Assembly: GCF_021726475.1 (NCBI RefSeq)
Contig: NZ_JAKJRU010000007.1
Span: forward strand, 185,262-249,261
Direction of reading: 5' to 3'
DNA: 64,000 nt
DNA from: Pseudomonas oligotrophica
GTDB lineage: Bacteria > Pseudomonadota > Gammaproteobacteria > Pseudomonadales > Pseudomonadaceae
In this document: positions 47,559-57,805 of the stretch, one piece after another
How positions within the stretch are numbered: position 1 is the stretch's first letter
Layout: the number at the start of each line of letters is the position of its first letter
Notes under the pieces: model-generated
What the model saw: the letters and a program-made list of their open reading frames with translations, nothing else
Told to the model about the DNA's origin: nothing
Database searches by the model: none
Position numbers and translations under genes: made by a program

Positions 47559-48752
47559 CTAGCCGGGCAGCGGCTCCAGGTAGAGCCGCTGCGGTGGCTC
47601 GTGCATCAGGAAGTGCTGGTGCGAGATGTTCCAGGCGTAGGCGCCGGCCAGGGTGAACACCAGCAGGTCGCCGACCGCGAGCGCTGCCACCGGCTGCTGG
47701 CGGGCCAGCACGTCCTTGGGTGTGCACAGCTGGCCGACCAGGGTCACCGGCTGGTGCTCCAGCTCCGCTGGCGCCGCACCGCGCACCACCACGAAGGGGT
47801 GGTCGTGGCCCTGCGCCGCCGGGGTGCGGAAGTGGTGGGTGCCGCCACGGGCCACGGCGAAGTACTGGCCGTGGTTGCGCTTGATGTCCAGCACCTCCAT
47901 CAGGTAATAGCCGCAGGCGGCGGTGAGGAAGCGGCCGATCTCGAAGCGGATGCGCGTTCCGGCCATGCCTTCCTCGGCGATCAGCGCAGCAAGCCCCGCG
48001 CAGAAGCCCGGCCAGTCGAAGGAGCGGGCGTGGTCGCGGTAGTCGATGCCCATGCCGCCGCCGACATTGAGCAGTGTCAGGTCCAGGCCGTGGCGCGCGT
48101 TGAGCTGGCGGAAGCAGCGGAAATAGCTGCGCATCAGCTGCAGGTGCGCGGCGCTGTCCAGCTGGTGGGAGAGCATATGGAAGTGCAGGCCCTCCAATTT
48201 CAGCCAGGGCTCGCCGGCAAGCAGCGCCAGCGCCTCGTCCAGGGCTTCCTCGTCGAGACCGAACGGGGTCGGCTTGCCACCCATCACCAGGCGGCTGTCG
48301 GGCGCCTCGTCGAGCTTGAGGTTGAGCCGCAGCAGCACCGGTGCCGGGCGGCCGCAGGCCCTGGCGACGGTCGCCAGGCGGCGCAGCTCGCCGAGGCTTT
48401 CCACATGGAAGGCGGCGATCCCGCAATCCATCGCCGCGGCCAGTTCGCTGTCCAGCTTGCCGGGGCCGCCGAAGATCAGCGGCTTGTCCGGGTGACATTC
48501 GTGCAGCCAGCGCAGCTCGCCGCCGGAGGCCGCCTCGAAGCCGTCGACCCAGGGCGCCAGGGTGCGCAGGATCGGCGCTTCGGGGTTGGCCTTGGCGGCG
48601 TAGAACAGCTCGCAGCCGGCCGGCAGCGCCTCGCGCAGGGCGCGGGCGTGGCGGGCCAGCGCCGGCAGGTCGTAGAGGTAGGCGCACAGCGGCTCGCGGC
48701 GCTGGCGGCGCAGCGTGGCGATGGCCTCGTGGATGGCAGCGGGCAGGCTCAT
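47559..48752 (-). CDS. pvsE: PLP-dependent decarboxylase of the siderophore operon (PvsE/SbnH-like)
   Basis: A 397-residue fold-type III PLP enzyme of the diaminopimelate/ornithine decarboxylase group. The PLP lysine is in LFYAAKANPEAPIL (about residue 54). HFHMLSHQLDSAAHL, LLNVGGGMGIDYRDHA (the Gly-rich phosphate loop) and FEIGRFLTAACGYY are family motifs. In vibrioferrin assembly the equivalent PvsE supplies the ethanolamine unit; in staphyloferrin B SbnH decarboxylates an intermediate. Which applies here is not decidable from sequence. It is the last gene of the operon, overlapping the preceding NIS synthetase by four bases. Confidence 0.83.
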   Translation of the reverse strand: MSLPAAIHEAIATLRRQRREPLCAYLYDLPALARHARALREALPAGCELFYAAKANPEAPILRTLAPWVDGFEAASGGELRWLHECHPDKPLIFGGPGKLDSELAAAMDCGIAAFHVESLGELRRLATVARACGRPAPVLLRLNLKLDEAPDSRLVMGGKPTPFGLDEEALDEALALLAGEPWLKLEGLHFHMLSHQLDSAAHLQLMRSYFRCFRQLNARHGLDLTLLNVGGGMGIDYRDHARSFDWPGFCAGLAALIAEEGMAGTRIRFEIGRFLTAACGYYLMEVLDIKRNHGQYFAVARGGTHHFRTPAAQGHDHPFVVVRGAAPAELEHQPVTLVGQLCTPKDVLARQQPVAALAVGDLLVFTLAGAYAWNISHQHFLMHEPPQRLYLEPLPG

Positions 48753-50524
48753 CGATCGTCTCCATGGGCGGCGGCCAAGGGATTGGGCAGGGCGGTGTAG
48801 CCGGCCTCGCGGTCGGCTTTCATCAGCAGGCGGGTCATGAAGTTCTCCTTGCTTGGCAGCGGGGCGCCGGCGCACAGCTCGCGTAGTGCAGGCGGGTCAC
48901 CGAGCGGGGTGCGCTGCGTCTCGAGGATTGCCGCGATCTCGCGCCACAGGCGTTTCTCCAGCGCCGCGTCGCCACCGGCCAGGTGGAACACCGCCTCGCC
49001 GAGGTTGTTGACCAGCGCGCAGTAGGCGACCCGCTTCCAGGCCTTGTCGGCGTCGTAGTGCAGCGAGGCGCGGGTGCGCGCGTCGAGGTGGGCGAGGCGC
49101 TCGGCCGGCCAGTGCTCGGGGATCAGCTTGGTGCCTTCCAGGTCGCGGATCCACACGCGGCAGGGCAGGCCCTGTTCGTCGAAACCGAGCAGGGTGTTCT
49201 GCAGGTGCGGTTCGAGCACCACGCCGTGGCGGAACAGGCAGTGCAGCGAGCCGCCGAGCAGCAGCCCGGCGTAGGCGCGCAGCCAGCGCACGGCGGCCTC
49301 GGCCGGGGCCACGCCGAGTTGCGCCGCGCACTGCGCGACCAAGGGCTGGCAGACGCTGTGCCCGTCCAGGCTCCAGGTGAACAGCGCCATGGCGACCCGC
49401 GGCTGGTAGCGTACGCGGCTGGCCGCGTCGAGATTCTGCCGGTAGAGGATGCCGAAGCACTCGGTGACCTCGCGGGCTTCCTCGGTGCTGCCGTAGGCGG
49501 ACAGGTCCAGGGTGCTGGCGGCAGGCTCGGGCATCAGCGCAAAACCCGGCTGGCTGGCGCCCAGCTCTCGCATCAGCGGGCCGAGCAGGCGGGTCAGCGC
49601 CACCGCGCTGTCCAGTTCGTACCAGGCGTTCTTGCGCACGCAGTTGGTCAGCCGCACGTGGATCGAGAACTTCAGGAAATGGCTCAGCTCGGGATGGTAG
49701 AGGGTGCGCACCGATGAGGTCGGGTAGAGGGCCAGCCCCTGCGGACCGAGGTATTCCACGAGGCCGAGCTTGCGCACGCGCTGGACCAGCGGGTCGGCCA
49801 GCACCCGGGCGACTTCCCATGGGTGGCACGGGTAGAGGTGCTCGGCGCCGGCCACCTGGGCGAGCAGGCCGCGCGGGTCGTCGCCCTGGTGGCGCACCAG
49901 CGCCGGATCGACGCGGAACCAGTGCAGCGGGAACTGCGCGCCGACTTCCGGCGAGCAGGCCAGGAGGTCGGCCTCGGAGACGCCATCGCGGCTCTTGGGC
50001 GTCGGGTGCAGGGCATGGCCCCAGACTTGCCTTTGCTCGGAATGCAGCAGCGTGTCGACCTGCCCGGAGCTACCGACCTGGGGCTGGTTGGCGGCAGTGG
50101 CGTGGCCGAGGAAGGTACGCGTGATGCGCAGGCTGTTGTCGATCTGCTGCAGCAGTTCGGCGTGGCGTTCCGCGCCGGTCAGCGGGGTGAGCAGCAGGCG
50201 CGCCAGGCTATTGGCGTCCAGCGCCTGCCAGCCCTGGCCGTGGCCCTTGAACCAGGGCGCGCTGAGGAAGCGGCAGCGGCCGAGTGCGCTGGTACGGTCG
50301 GCGAGCAGCGCCAGGCGACTGCCGTCGGCCAGGCGTAGCTGCACGCGGCGGCCGGGCAGCTGGCGCAGGCCCATGGGCAGGTCATGGGCCTGGCAGTCGA
50401 GGCTGGCCTCACCGCGCGGCAGGGCGTACTCGCGCAGGTAGCAGTTGAGCAGGCAGTCGATGGCATGGCGTTGGGCGGCACCGTCGAGGGTACGTTCGTG
50501 GGGCGTGCGGGTGGCGAGAGTCAT
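48749..50524 (-). CDS. pvsD: IucA/IucC-type siderophore synthetase (PvsD-like)
   Basis: A 591-residue NIS synthetase, the normal length. Family motifs include HPTPKSRDGVSEADLL near residue 145 (the ATP-binding HPxxK loop), YPCHPWEVARVL, PTSSVRTLYHPELSHFLKFS, RLTNCVRKNAWYE and EPHLQNTLLGFDEQGLP with RDLEGTKL (catalytic and metal-binding region). It condenses a carboxylate such as citrate with an amine or alcohol using ATP. It begins at the ATG overlapping the MFS gene stop (ATGA). The upstream extension of the frame is antisense-like. Confidence 0.88.
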   Translation of the reverse strand: MTLATRTPHERTLDGAAQRHAIDCLLNCYLREYALPRGEASLDCQAHDLPMGLRQLPGRRVQLRLADGSRLALLADRTSALGRCRFLSAPWFKGHGQGWQALDANSLARLLLTPLTGAERHAELLQQIDNSLRITRTFLGHATAANQPQVGSSGQVDTLLHSEQRQVWGHALHPTPKSRDGVSEADLLACSPEVGAQFPLHWFRVDPALVRHQGDDPRGLLAQVAGAEHLYPCHPWEVARVLADPLVQRVRKLGLVEYLGPQGLALYPTSSVRTLYHPELSHFLKFSIHVRLTNCVRKNAWYELDSAVALTRLLGPLMRELGASQPGFALMPEPAASTLDLSAYGSTEEAREVTECFGILYRQNLDAASRVRYQPRVAMALFTWSLDGHSVCQPLVAQCAAQLGVAPAEAAVRWLRAYAGLLLGGSLHCLFRHGVVLEPHLQNTLLGFDEQGLPCRVWIRDLEGTKLIPEHWPAERLAHLDARTRASLHYDADKAWKRVAYCALVNNLGEAVFHLAGGDAALEKRLWREIAAILETQRTPLGDPPALRELCAGAPLPSKENFMTRLLMKADREAGYTALPNPLAAAHGDDR

Positions 50525-51666
50525 GCGGCGGTCTCCGGCGAGCGGGCATATAGAGGGGTGGCCACGGCCAGCGCGGCGAGCGCGGCCAGGCTGGCGATCA
50601 GGAACGGCATGGCGGCGCCGTGCAGCTGGACGGCGAGGCCGGCGACCAGGCCGGCGGCGCTGCCGGCCCATTTGCCGCTGGCGTCGAACCAGCCGAACAG
50701 GCGGCCGGCACCGGCGCGCTTGCGGCGCTCGGCGAGGCAGCGGTGCAGGCCGACGAAGCCGAGCAGCATGCCCAGTCCGCTGAGCAGGCGCAGGGCGACC
50801 AGCAGCTCGGCCGGCAGGCGCAGGAACTGCAGCAGGTTGGCCAGCGCCAGCATGGCCAGGCCCATCGCCAGCAGCGGGCCGCCGCGCCGCTGCACCCAGG
50901 GCAGGGCGAGCAGGTAGACCAGGTGCGGCAGGCTGTAGAGCAGGCCGATCAGCGCATCGTTGGCGAGCCCCAGGTCTTCGCCGTAGGGCACGAAGTAGGG
51001 GAAGGTCACCACCATGGCGAAGCTGAACAGGAACTGCACGGCGAGCAGGCGCAGCAGGTCCGCCGGCAGCTCGCCGCCTCCCCGCGTGCCGTCCGCCGCC
51101 GGCGCCTCGGTGCGCGGCGCGTCGACCGGCAGCGGCAACACCAGCACGAAGGCGGCCAGCGGCAACCAGGCCAGGTAGCGGTAGATCTCCAGCCCCAGGC
51201 CGGCGCTGGCCAGCAGGCCGACCAGCACCGGGCCGGTGAGCAGCGCCAGGCGCGCCGAGTACTGGGTCAGGTTGAGCGCGCGCGCCAGGCCTTCGCCGGC
51301 CAGTTGGGTCGCCAGGTAGGCGTTCGACGCCGCCATGGCACCGCCGAAGGTGCCCTGGACCACCAGCGCCAGGGTGAACACCGCGAGGTTCGGGCTGAAG
51401 CCGGCGAGCAGGAAGCCCGCGGCCAGCCCGGCATGCGCGCGCAGCAGCGACAACCGGCAACCATGGCGGTCGGCCAGGCGCCCCCAGACGGGCGCCGCCA
51501 GCGCGGTGCACAGGGTCGGCAGCACGTAGAGCACACCGATGCTCCAGGTCGGCGCCGGGGCGTCGAGGTCGGCGAGGATGCGCGGCAGGAACAGCGGCGC
51601 ACCGAGGGCGGTGAACGCCGACAGGTAGTGTCCGAGCAGGACGCTGGCGGTCAGTCGGCGGGACAT
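50521..51666 (-). CDS. pvsC: MFS transporter, probable siderophore exporter (PvsC-like)
   Basis: A 381-residue major facilitator with about twelve hydrophobic segments. It has the cytoplasmic loop motif APVWGRLADRHGCRLSLL between helices 2 and 3 and a large loop rich in Pro/Thr/Ala between helices 6 and 7. It lies between the two NIS synthetase genes, the place of pvsC, sbnD and equivalents, and so probably exports the siderophore. It overlaps the upstream synthetase by 16 bases and the downstream one by four. Confidence 0.87.
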   Translation of the reverse strand: MSRRLTASVLLGHYLSAFTALGAPLFLPRILADLDAPAPTWSIGVLYVLPTLCTALAAPVWGRLADRHGCRLSLLRAHAGLAAGFLLAGFSPNLAVFTLALVVQGTFGGAMAASNAYLATQLAGEGLARALNLTQYSARLALLTGPVLVGLLASAGLGLEIYRYLAWLPLAAFVLVLPLPVDAPRTEAPAADGTRGGGELPADLLRLLAVQFLFSFAMVVTFPYFVPYGEDLGLANDALIGLLYSLPHLVYLLALPWVQRRGGPLLAMGLAMLALANLLQFLRLPAELLVALRLLSGLGMLLGFVGLHRCLAERRKRAGAGRLFGWFDASGKWAGSAAGLVAGLAVQLHGAAMPFLIASLAALAALAVATPLYARSPETAA

Positions 51667-53435
51667 GGGGCCGCCTCCTGCAGGACGTTCGCCGCGCTGT
51701 AGCCGTAGAACTTGTTGATGTCCGCCGCACCGGAGTGCGCCTTGCTGAACAGGCTGCCGGCACTGAGCAGGTACTTCACCGGCAGTGTCGGGGCGTCGAG
51801 CAGGAAGTGGCGTGCCTCGTCGACCGCTACGCCGTCGTCCTCCAGCGTGTCGAGGGCGGTGGCCAGGCGTTCACGCAGCAGCGCATAGAGGCTTGCGCGT
51901 TCGGCCAGGCCGGCGGCGGCGATGGCTTCCAGCGGGGCGAGCATGTTCAGTTGCAGGGTGATGGTGCAGAACATCTCGGCCAGCGGCCGCGCGCCATCGA
52001 CGCAGATTCGCTCGTCGCGCAGCTCGGCCAGGCGCGGCGCGAGGTCGGGACTGGCGCTGGCGAAGCGCGCCGGCCACAGGCGCGCGGCATCGTTGTCCTT
52101 CATCAACAAACGCAGCGGCCGGCCGGCCTCGAACAGCAGCACGGCGTTCTGCTGGTTGGCTTCCAGGGCGATGCCGTAGACCAGCCAGAGGCGCAGGTGC
52201 GCGGCCAGCAGCAGGTCGAGGTACTCGCGCCACCAGGCCAGCAGGTCGCCTTGGTGGAAGCGCTCGGCCAGCGCCGCGACCAGCAGGCGACCGTCGGGCA
52301 GTGCGCTGGCCAGGGCGGCGACCGGCACCAGGGTCGCCTGCGCCAGGTCGTCCGGGTAGTGGCGCAGGATATAGGCCAGGTGGCGCTCGCCGGCGACGTG
52401 GCCGCCGTGTTGCTCGTCGACGTGGAGATAGCGCGCACCAAGCTGGCCGTCGCGCGCAGCGAGCGCCTCCAGCACGGTCTGGAACCAGTGGCCGTCGTGG
52501 ATGGTGCTCGGCTTGATCAGGCGCAGATTGCGCGCGCCGAGGGTGCGTACCAGCAGCGGCAGCTTGATATGCCAGCGCGGGGCATCCACGCACATCACCG
52601 TGCGCACCGAGAGGGTCGGCTCCACCGCCAGCGCGGCGTGCGGTGCGCGCAGGCAGCCGGCCGGCAGACCATGGGCGTCCAGCTCCGGCCAGGTCAGCGG
52701 ATGCACTGGCAGTAGCGCGTGGCTGCTCTCCAATGACGGGTCCAGGCCGACCGTGGCGAAGCCCGGCCAGAATGCCGGCGGCGTGCTGGTCTGCTCGAGC
52801 AGCGCCCTGGGCACCGCCAGCCAGCGCAACTGGAAGCGCGGCGCGAACTCCGGCGCGTAGCCCTGCAGCGCCGCGGTGTCGAAGCCGCTCTTGGCCCGCG
52901 CGGTGGGGTAGAAGGGATGATCCAGGTAGCTGGCCAGGCGATCGATACCGAGCAGGCGGCGGCCCCAGTCGGGCTCGTCGAGAATCCGCTGCAGCCCGCC
53001 GGCATGCGTGGCGTAGGCTGCGCGGCACAGCCGGCGATGCTCGACCGCGCAGTCGGCCTCCTCGAGGTAGTCGGCGAACAGCGCCAGGCTCTCGCCATCC
53101 AGGCCGCGGGCCAGGTGCTCCAGCCAGCGGCGATAGCCCTGCTCCAGCTCTACGTGCTCGCCTTGGCGGCGCAGCCAGCGGTCGCCGAGTGCACTCCACG
53201 CCTGCAGCGGGCCGCCGGCGCGCACCGGCAGCCACAGCTCGCCACCGCCCAGGTGGTCGATGCACAACCAGTGCGGCTCCGCCGGTTGCGGCCAGTGCGC
53301 GGCCAGTTCGGCCGGTAGCTGACCGATGCGTGAGCGGCCGAGCAGGCCGCGGATGTCCTCGCGCAGGCAGCAGTCGAGGATGCGCTGGCCGATGGCGGTG
53401 CGGTCGTGATCGAGCTCGAAATCGTTCGGGTTCAT
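51651..53435 (-). CDS. pvsB: IucA/IucC-type siderophore synthetase (PvsB-like)
   Basis: A 594-residue NIS synthetase. It shows LLPVHPLTWPELDAHGL (HPxxW variant of the ATP loop), PTLSVRTVMCVDAPRWHIKL, LIKPSTIHDGHWFQTV, YGIALEANQQNAVLLFEAG and RLLMKDNDAARLW, all standard for the family. It is clearly distinct from the second synthetase. The ATG at 53435 overlaps the ATP-grasp stop by four bases. Order and strand match pvsB of vibrioferrin operons. Confidence 0.88.
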   Translation of the reverse strand: MNPNDFELDHDRTAIGQRILDCCLREDIRGLLGRSRIGQLPAELAAHWPQPAEPHWLCIDHLGGGELWLPVRAGGPLQAWSALGDRWLRRQGEHVELEQGYRRWLEHLARGLDGESLALFADYLEEADCAVEHRRLCRAAYATHAGGLQRILDEPDWGRRLLGIDRLASYLDHPFYPTARAKSGFDTAALQGYAPEFAPRFQLRWLAVPRALLEQTSTPPAFWPGFATVGLDPSLESSHALLPVHPLTWPELDAHGLPAGCLRAPHAALAVEPTLSVRTVMCVDAPRWHIKLPLLVRTLGARNLRLIKPSTIHDGHWFQTVLEALAARDGQLGARYLHVDEQHGGHVAGERHLAYILRHYPDDLAQATLVPVAALASALPDGRLLVAALAERFHQGDLLAWWREYLDLLLAAHLRLWLVYGIALEANQQNAVLLFEAGRPLRLLMKDNDAARLWPARFASASPDLAPRLAELRDERICVDGARPLAEMFCTITLQLNMLAPLEAIAAAGLAERASLYALLRERLATALDTLEDDGVAVDEARHFLLDAPTLPVKYLLSAGSLFSKAHSGAADINKFYGYSAANVLQEAAPCPAD

Positions 53436-54631
53436 GCCAGCTCCCAGCGCAGGTCGCCGCGCACGGCCGCGAACTGTGCCTGCAACGCCGCCTCGTCGGG
53501 GGCGATCAGGCGCAGCACGCCGAGGTAGTCCTTGTTCGAGTGGCTGAGGTGGATCTGCTCGCCCGCCTCGCGCAGTGCGCAATAGTCGGTCCAGTAGCCC
53601 GCTTTCTCGGCGCTGAAGCTGGCGGAGGTTTGGCGCAACTGGCCGCCGTGCGGGGCGACGAGGTAGTGGACCAGCGCCGCGGCGTCGCTGGGCTGTGCTT
53701 CGGCCAGCGGCTCGCCGAGGTGCAGGGCGAGGATGCGTGCGAACCAGCCCTGCGGCAGCAGGCGGTCGAGGAGGAACTCGCGGCCGTCGCCGATGCTGCG
53801 GTAGTTGATCTCGACCAGCACCGGGCCGTCGGCGGTGAGGATGAACTCGCTGTGGCAGACGCCGAAGTTGACGCCGAAGGCGGCCACCTGGGCCAGCGCG
53901 GCGCTGCGGGCGGCGCGGCTCAGCGGGCCGTTCCAGCGCGCCTCAAGCTCGACGAAGTGCGGTGGCGGCGAGAGCGTCACGTCGAAGCCGCCGATGGCTT
54001 GCAGGCTTTGGCCGTCGCCGAGGGTTTCCAGGGTGAACAGCGGACCTTCGAGGTAGGCCTCGAGCAGTAGTGCGCGGTTCGGCTGGCGCTGCCAGAAGTC
54101 CGCGCAGTAGTCGGCCAGTTCGGCCGCGTCGTGGCACAGCTGCACGTCCAGGCTGGCGACACCCTCGCGCGGCTTGGCTACCAGCGGAAAGGGCGCGTCG
54201 ACGGGCAGCGCCGCGCCGGGCGCCAGCACCCGGAACCAGGGCCCCGGCAGGCCGAGGCGCTGCAGGCGCTCGCGCATTTCCGCCTTGTTCTTCGCCGCGT
54301 GGCAGATCCGCCAGTCCTTGCCGGGGCAGGCGAAGGCCTCGGCGACCAGGGCGCAGCTGGTCTGCAGGTGGTCGCTGTTGGAAAACACCGCGCGCGGACG
54401 CTGGCCATGGGCGTGCAGCAGCTCGATCACCGCCAGCGGGTTGAACACGTCGCACTCGAGGATATCCAGGCCGTCGACCGCGATCCCGGCATCGGCCAGG
54501 TGGTGCCAGTGCTCCTGGGCATGGTCGGTGAGGATCAAGAGCGGTTGTCCGCTCTGCTGGGCGGCGGGCAAAAAGCCTTGGCAGACGGCATGGGTGGCGA
54601 CGTGGCTGAGGATGACGATGGGCCTTTGCAT
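53432..54631 (-). CDS. pvsA: ATP-grasp ligase of the siderophore operon (PvsA-like)
   Basis: A 399-residue ATP-grasp enzyme: PIVILSHVATHAVCQGFLPA at the N-terminus, AAKNKAEMRERLQRLGLPGP (the helix before the ATP-grasp domain), FPLVAKPREGVASLDVQL for ATP binding, LLLEAYLEGPLFTLE and metal ligands in GPVLVEINYRSIGDGRE. It would form an amide or ester by carboxylate activation. In vibrioferrin PvsA is thought to attach alanine. AGGAGAAACCCA precedes the ATG. A 100-base gap separates it from the upstream citrate-synthase-like gene. Confidence 0.86.
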   Translation of the reverse strand: MQRPIVILSHVATHAVCQGFLPAAQQSGQPLLILTDHAQEHWHHLADAGIAVDGLDILECDVFNPLAVIELLHAHGQRPRAVFSNSDHLQTSCALVAEAFACPGKDWRICHAAKNKAEMRERLQRLGLPGPWFRVLAPGAALPVDAPFPLVAKPREGVASLDVQLCHDAAELADYCADFWQRQPNRALLLEAYLEGPLFTLETLGDGQSLQAIGGFDVTLSPPPHFVELEARWNGPLSRAARSAALAQVAAFGVNFGVCHSEFILTADGPVLVEINYRSIGDGREFLLDRLLPQGWFARILALHLGEPLAEAQPSDAAALVHYLVAPHGGQLRQTSASFSAEKAGYWTDYCALREAGEQIHLSHSNKDYLGVLRLIAPDEAALQAQFAAVRGDLRWELA

Positions 54632-54734
54632 GGGTTTCTCCTGGGCAATGGCGGGCCGACGGCAAGGCGCAGGCGCTTGCCGGAACGGAGGTGGCGGTGG
54701 TGGAGCGAAATTGGGTGGGGCGGAGGGGAACCCT

Positions 54735-55508
54735 TTAGCCTCCGGCGGCGCTGAAATCGCGTCGGCGCGCCTTCAGCGCGGCGAGCAGCAGGCCGCGGTC
54801 CTCGCCGGCGAGAAAGGCACGTACGCCGCGCGCTTGCCAGTGGCTGAGCTGTTCGGACGTGCGCGGATTGGCACAGAACGGCACCCCGGCGTCGGTGCAG
54901 GCGGCGGCGACCTGCTGCAGCCCATCCCAGACCTGTGGGTGCAGGGGATCGGGGCCAACCCCCAGGTCCAGCGCCAGGTCGAGGGCGCCTTCGAGGACCA
55001 TGGCGATGCCGGGCAGGGCGAGGATCCCGGGCAGGGCGGAGATCCCGGCGGCGCTCTCGATCATCGGCACCAGGCGCGGCTCGGCATTGGCCAGGCCGAT
55101 ATAGTCGGCAAGACCGAGCGCGCCGAAGCCGGTGCAGCGCCCGCCGCTGATGCCGCGCTGACCGAGGGGCGGGAAGCGTACTGCAGCCAAGGCCCTCTCG
55201 ACCTCTGCGGCGCTTTCCACCCGCGGCAGCACGATCGCCTCGACACCGGCGTCCAGCGCCCGGCCGATCAGCTTGGGGTCGACTTCCGGCACGCGCAGCC
55301 AGGCCGCGATGCCGGCGGCCTCGCAGGCGCGCAGGCAATGCATCAGCTCGTCGCCGGAGCGCAGCAGGTGCTCCAGGTCGAGGATCACGAAGTCGTAGCC
55401 GGCGGCGGCGATCATCTCGCACAGCAGCGGCGAGGGAACCGAGTTGAGCAGGCCATGGACTTCCTGGCCGGCGTGCAGGCGCGCAAGGACGGATGAAGGG
55501 CGGAGCAT
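54735..55508 (-). CDS. sbnG: siderophore-dedicated citrate synthase, SbnG-like (HpcH/HpaI aldolase fold)
   Basis: A 257-residue TIM-barrel protein of the HpcH/HpaI aldolase family. Active-site residues line up with the aldolase/SbnG pattern: DFVILDLEH with His47, AAWLRVPE with Arg72, VPMIESAAG with Glu151 and LEGALDLALDLG with Asp177 as metal ligands. In Staphylococcus SbnG makes citrate from oxaloacetate and acetyl-CoA for staphyloferrin B. As first gene of an NIS operon that needs citrate, the same role is the best inference. A generic 2-keto-acid aldolase is the alternative. AAAGG lies seven bases before the ATG, and a Fur box is about 25 bases upstream. Confidence 0.75.
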   Translation of the reverse strand: MLRPSSVLARLHAGQEVHGLLNSVPSPLLCEMIAAAGYDFVILDLEHLLRSGDELMHCLRACEAAGIAAWLRVPEVDPKLIGRALDAGVEAIVLPRVESAAEVERALAAVRFPPLGQRGISGGRCTGFGALGLADYIGLANAEPRLVPMIESAAGISALPGILALPGIAMVLEGALDLALDLGVGPDPLHPQVWDGLQQVAAACTDAGVPFCANPRTSEQLSHWQARGVRAFLAGEDRGLLLAALKARRRDFSAAGG

Positions 55509-55530
55509 GCAAGAGCCTTTAGAATTATTA

Positions 55531-55549
55531 GCTAATGAGAATTATTATC
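55531..55549 (-). promoter_or_regulatory. Fur box of the siderophore operon
   Basis: On the minus strand the site reads GATAATAATTCTCATTAGC, matching 15 of 19 positions of the Fur consensus GATAATGATAATCATTATC. It ends 23 bases upstream of the first ATG, where it would overlap the promoter. Iron-replete Fur should repress all six genes. Confidence 0.82.
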
Positions 55550-55763
55550 GATAAATTCCCTGACTGTAAAGCATGTCAATTTGCCCTTGCTGGCTGCCAT
55601 GCAGCGTATCGGTCGCCGGTGTGACGCGCAGCACGGCGCGCGGGGGGCATGGCGTATCTGGAGCAGGAGGAAGGCGGGGGCGCCGAGCGGCGGTTGGCTG
55701 GCAGGAGCCGTGTCGCTCGGCGACGGCGCGGCGTTGCCTGGCCGAAGACGCTACGGCAACGGG

Positions 55764-55804
55764 CCCGGCAATTGCCCTGGATCGTGATCTGGGCAATTGC
55801 CGGG
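55764..55804. repeat. perfect 14-base inverted repeat
   Basis: CCCGGCAATTGCCC, 13 bases, then GGGCAATTGCCGGG. Each arm itself contains the 10-base palindrome GGCAATTGCC, so the unit can be read as two identical operator-like sites 27 bases apart, or as one hairpin. No T-run. Confidence 0.8.
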
Positions 55805-55853
55805 ATTCGATGAGTTCGCGGCGGGGAGGTCCTGCGGAGGGGTGTGTCGGCAC

Positions 55854-55878
55854 TGAGGGGCGCAATTGGCGCCCCTCA
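55854..55878 (-). terminator. hairpin after atoB
   Basis: TGAGGGGCGC-AATTG-GCGCCCCTCA, perfect ten-base arms, starting ten bases past the atoB stop codon. No strong U-run follows on the minus strand. Confidence 0.55.
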
Positions 55879-55887
55879 ATGTCCTGT

Positions 55888-57069
<1,182 letters not shown>

Positions 57070-57116
57070 GGGTTGTCTCCTTGTGAAAGCTGACAAGCGA
57101 ACATTGAAAGGGCGGC

Positions 57117-57776
57117 TCAGGCGAACTGCATCTCCGGCACCTCGTCGGGCACCACCAGTTCGCCGGCCGTCATCGCGCGGATCTGCTCGACGCTGACTCC
57201 CGGCGCGCGCTCCCTGAGCACGAAGGCGCCGTTCTCGATCTCCAGGTAGGCGAGGTCGGTCAGCACGCGCCTGATGCAGCCGGCACCGGTCAGCGGCAGG
57301 CTGCAGCGCGGCAGCAGCTTGGATTCGCCGTCCTTGGAGGCGTGGGTCATCACCACGATGATGTTCTCGGCGCCGGCCACCAGGTCCATGGCGCCGCCCA
57401 TGCCCTTGACCAGCTTGCCGGGGATCATCCAGGAGGCGATGTTGCCCTGCACGTCCACCTCGAAGGCGCCCAGCACGGTGAGGTCGACATGCCCGCCGCG
57501 GATCATCGCGAACGACTCGGCCGAGCTGAAGATCGAGGCGCCGGGCAGCGCGGTGACGGTCTGCTTGCCGGCGTTGATCATGTCGGCATCCAGCTCGGCC
57601 TCGGTAGGGAAAGGGCCCATGCCGAGCAGACCGTTTTCGGACTGCAGCATCACCTCGATGCCCTCGGGCACGTAGTTGGCGACCAGCGTCGGGATGCCGA
57701 TGCCGAGGTTCACGTAGAAGCCGTCCTGCAGTTCGCGGGCGATGCGCTGGGCCATCTGTTCACGGGTAAGTGCCAT
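57117..57776 (-). CDS. scoB: 3-oxoacid CoA-transferase subunit B
   Basis: A 219-residue subunit of a family I CoA-transferase. The catalytic glutamate is in [13 protein letters not shown] (ENG motif, about residue 47). [26 protein letters not shown] and [17 protein letters not shown] are typical of ScoB. With ScoA it transfers CoA from succinyl-CoA to acetoacetate. The ATG at 57776 lies 29 bases after the scoA stop. Confidence 0.94.
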   Translation of the reverse strand: MALTREQMAQRIARELQDGFYVNLGIGIPTLVANYVPEGIEVMLQSENGLLGMGPFPTEAELDADMINAGKQTVTALPGASIFSSAESFAMIRGGHVDLTVLGAFEVDVQGNIASWMIPGKLVKGMGGAMDLVAGAENIIVVMTHASKDGESKLLPRCSLPLTGAGCIRRVLTDLAYLEIENGAFVLRERAPGVSVEQIRAMTAGELVVPDEVPEMQFA

Positions 57777-57805
57777 GCTCTGTTCCTCTTGTTCTGGGCC
57801 GGCGA

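Larger units (their letters stand above)
55509..55887. other. intergenic region between the siderophore operon and atoB
   Basis: No gene. From left to right it carries the Fur box and siderophore promoter, GC-rich sequence without recognisable content, a long perfect inverted repeat (55764-55804) and a hairpin just past the atoB stop (55854-55878). Confidence 0.6.

Noticed and set aside
52643..54070. A long arginine/alanine-rich plus-strand frame across the siderophore genes
   Set aside because: Low-complexity translation antisense to two well-supported genes; no domain recognisable.
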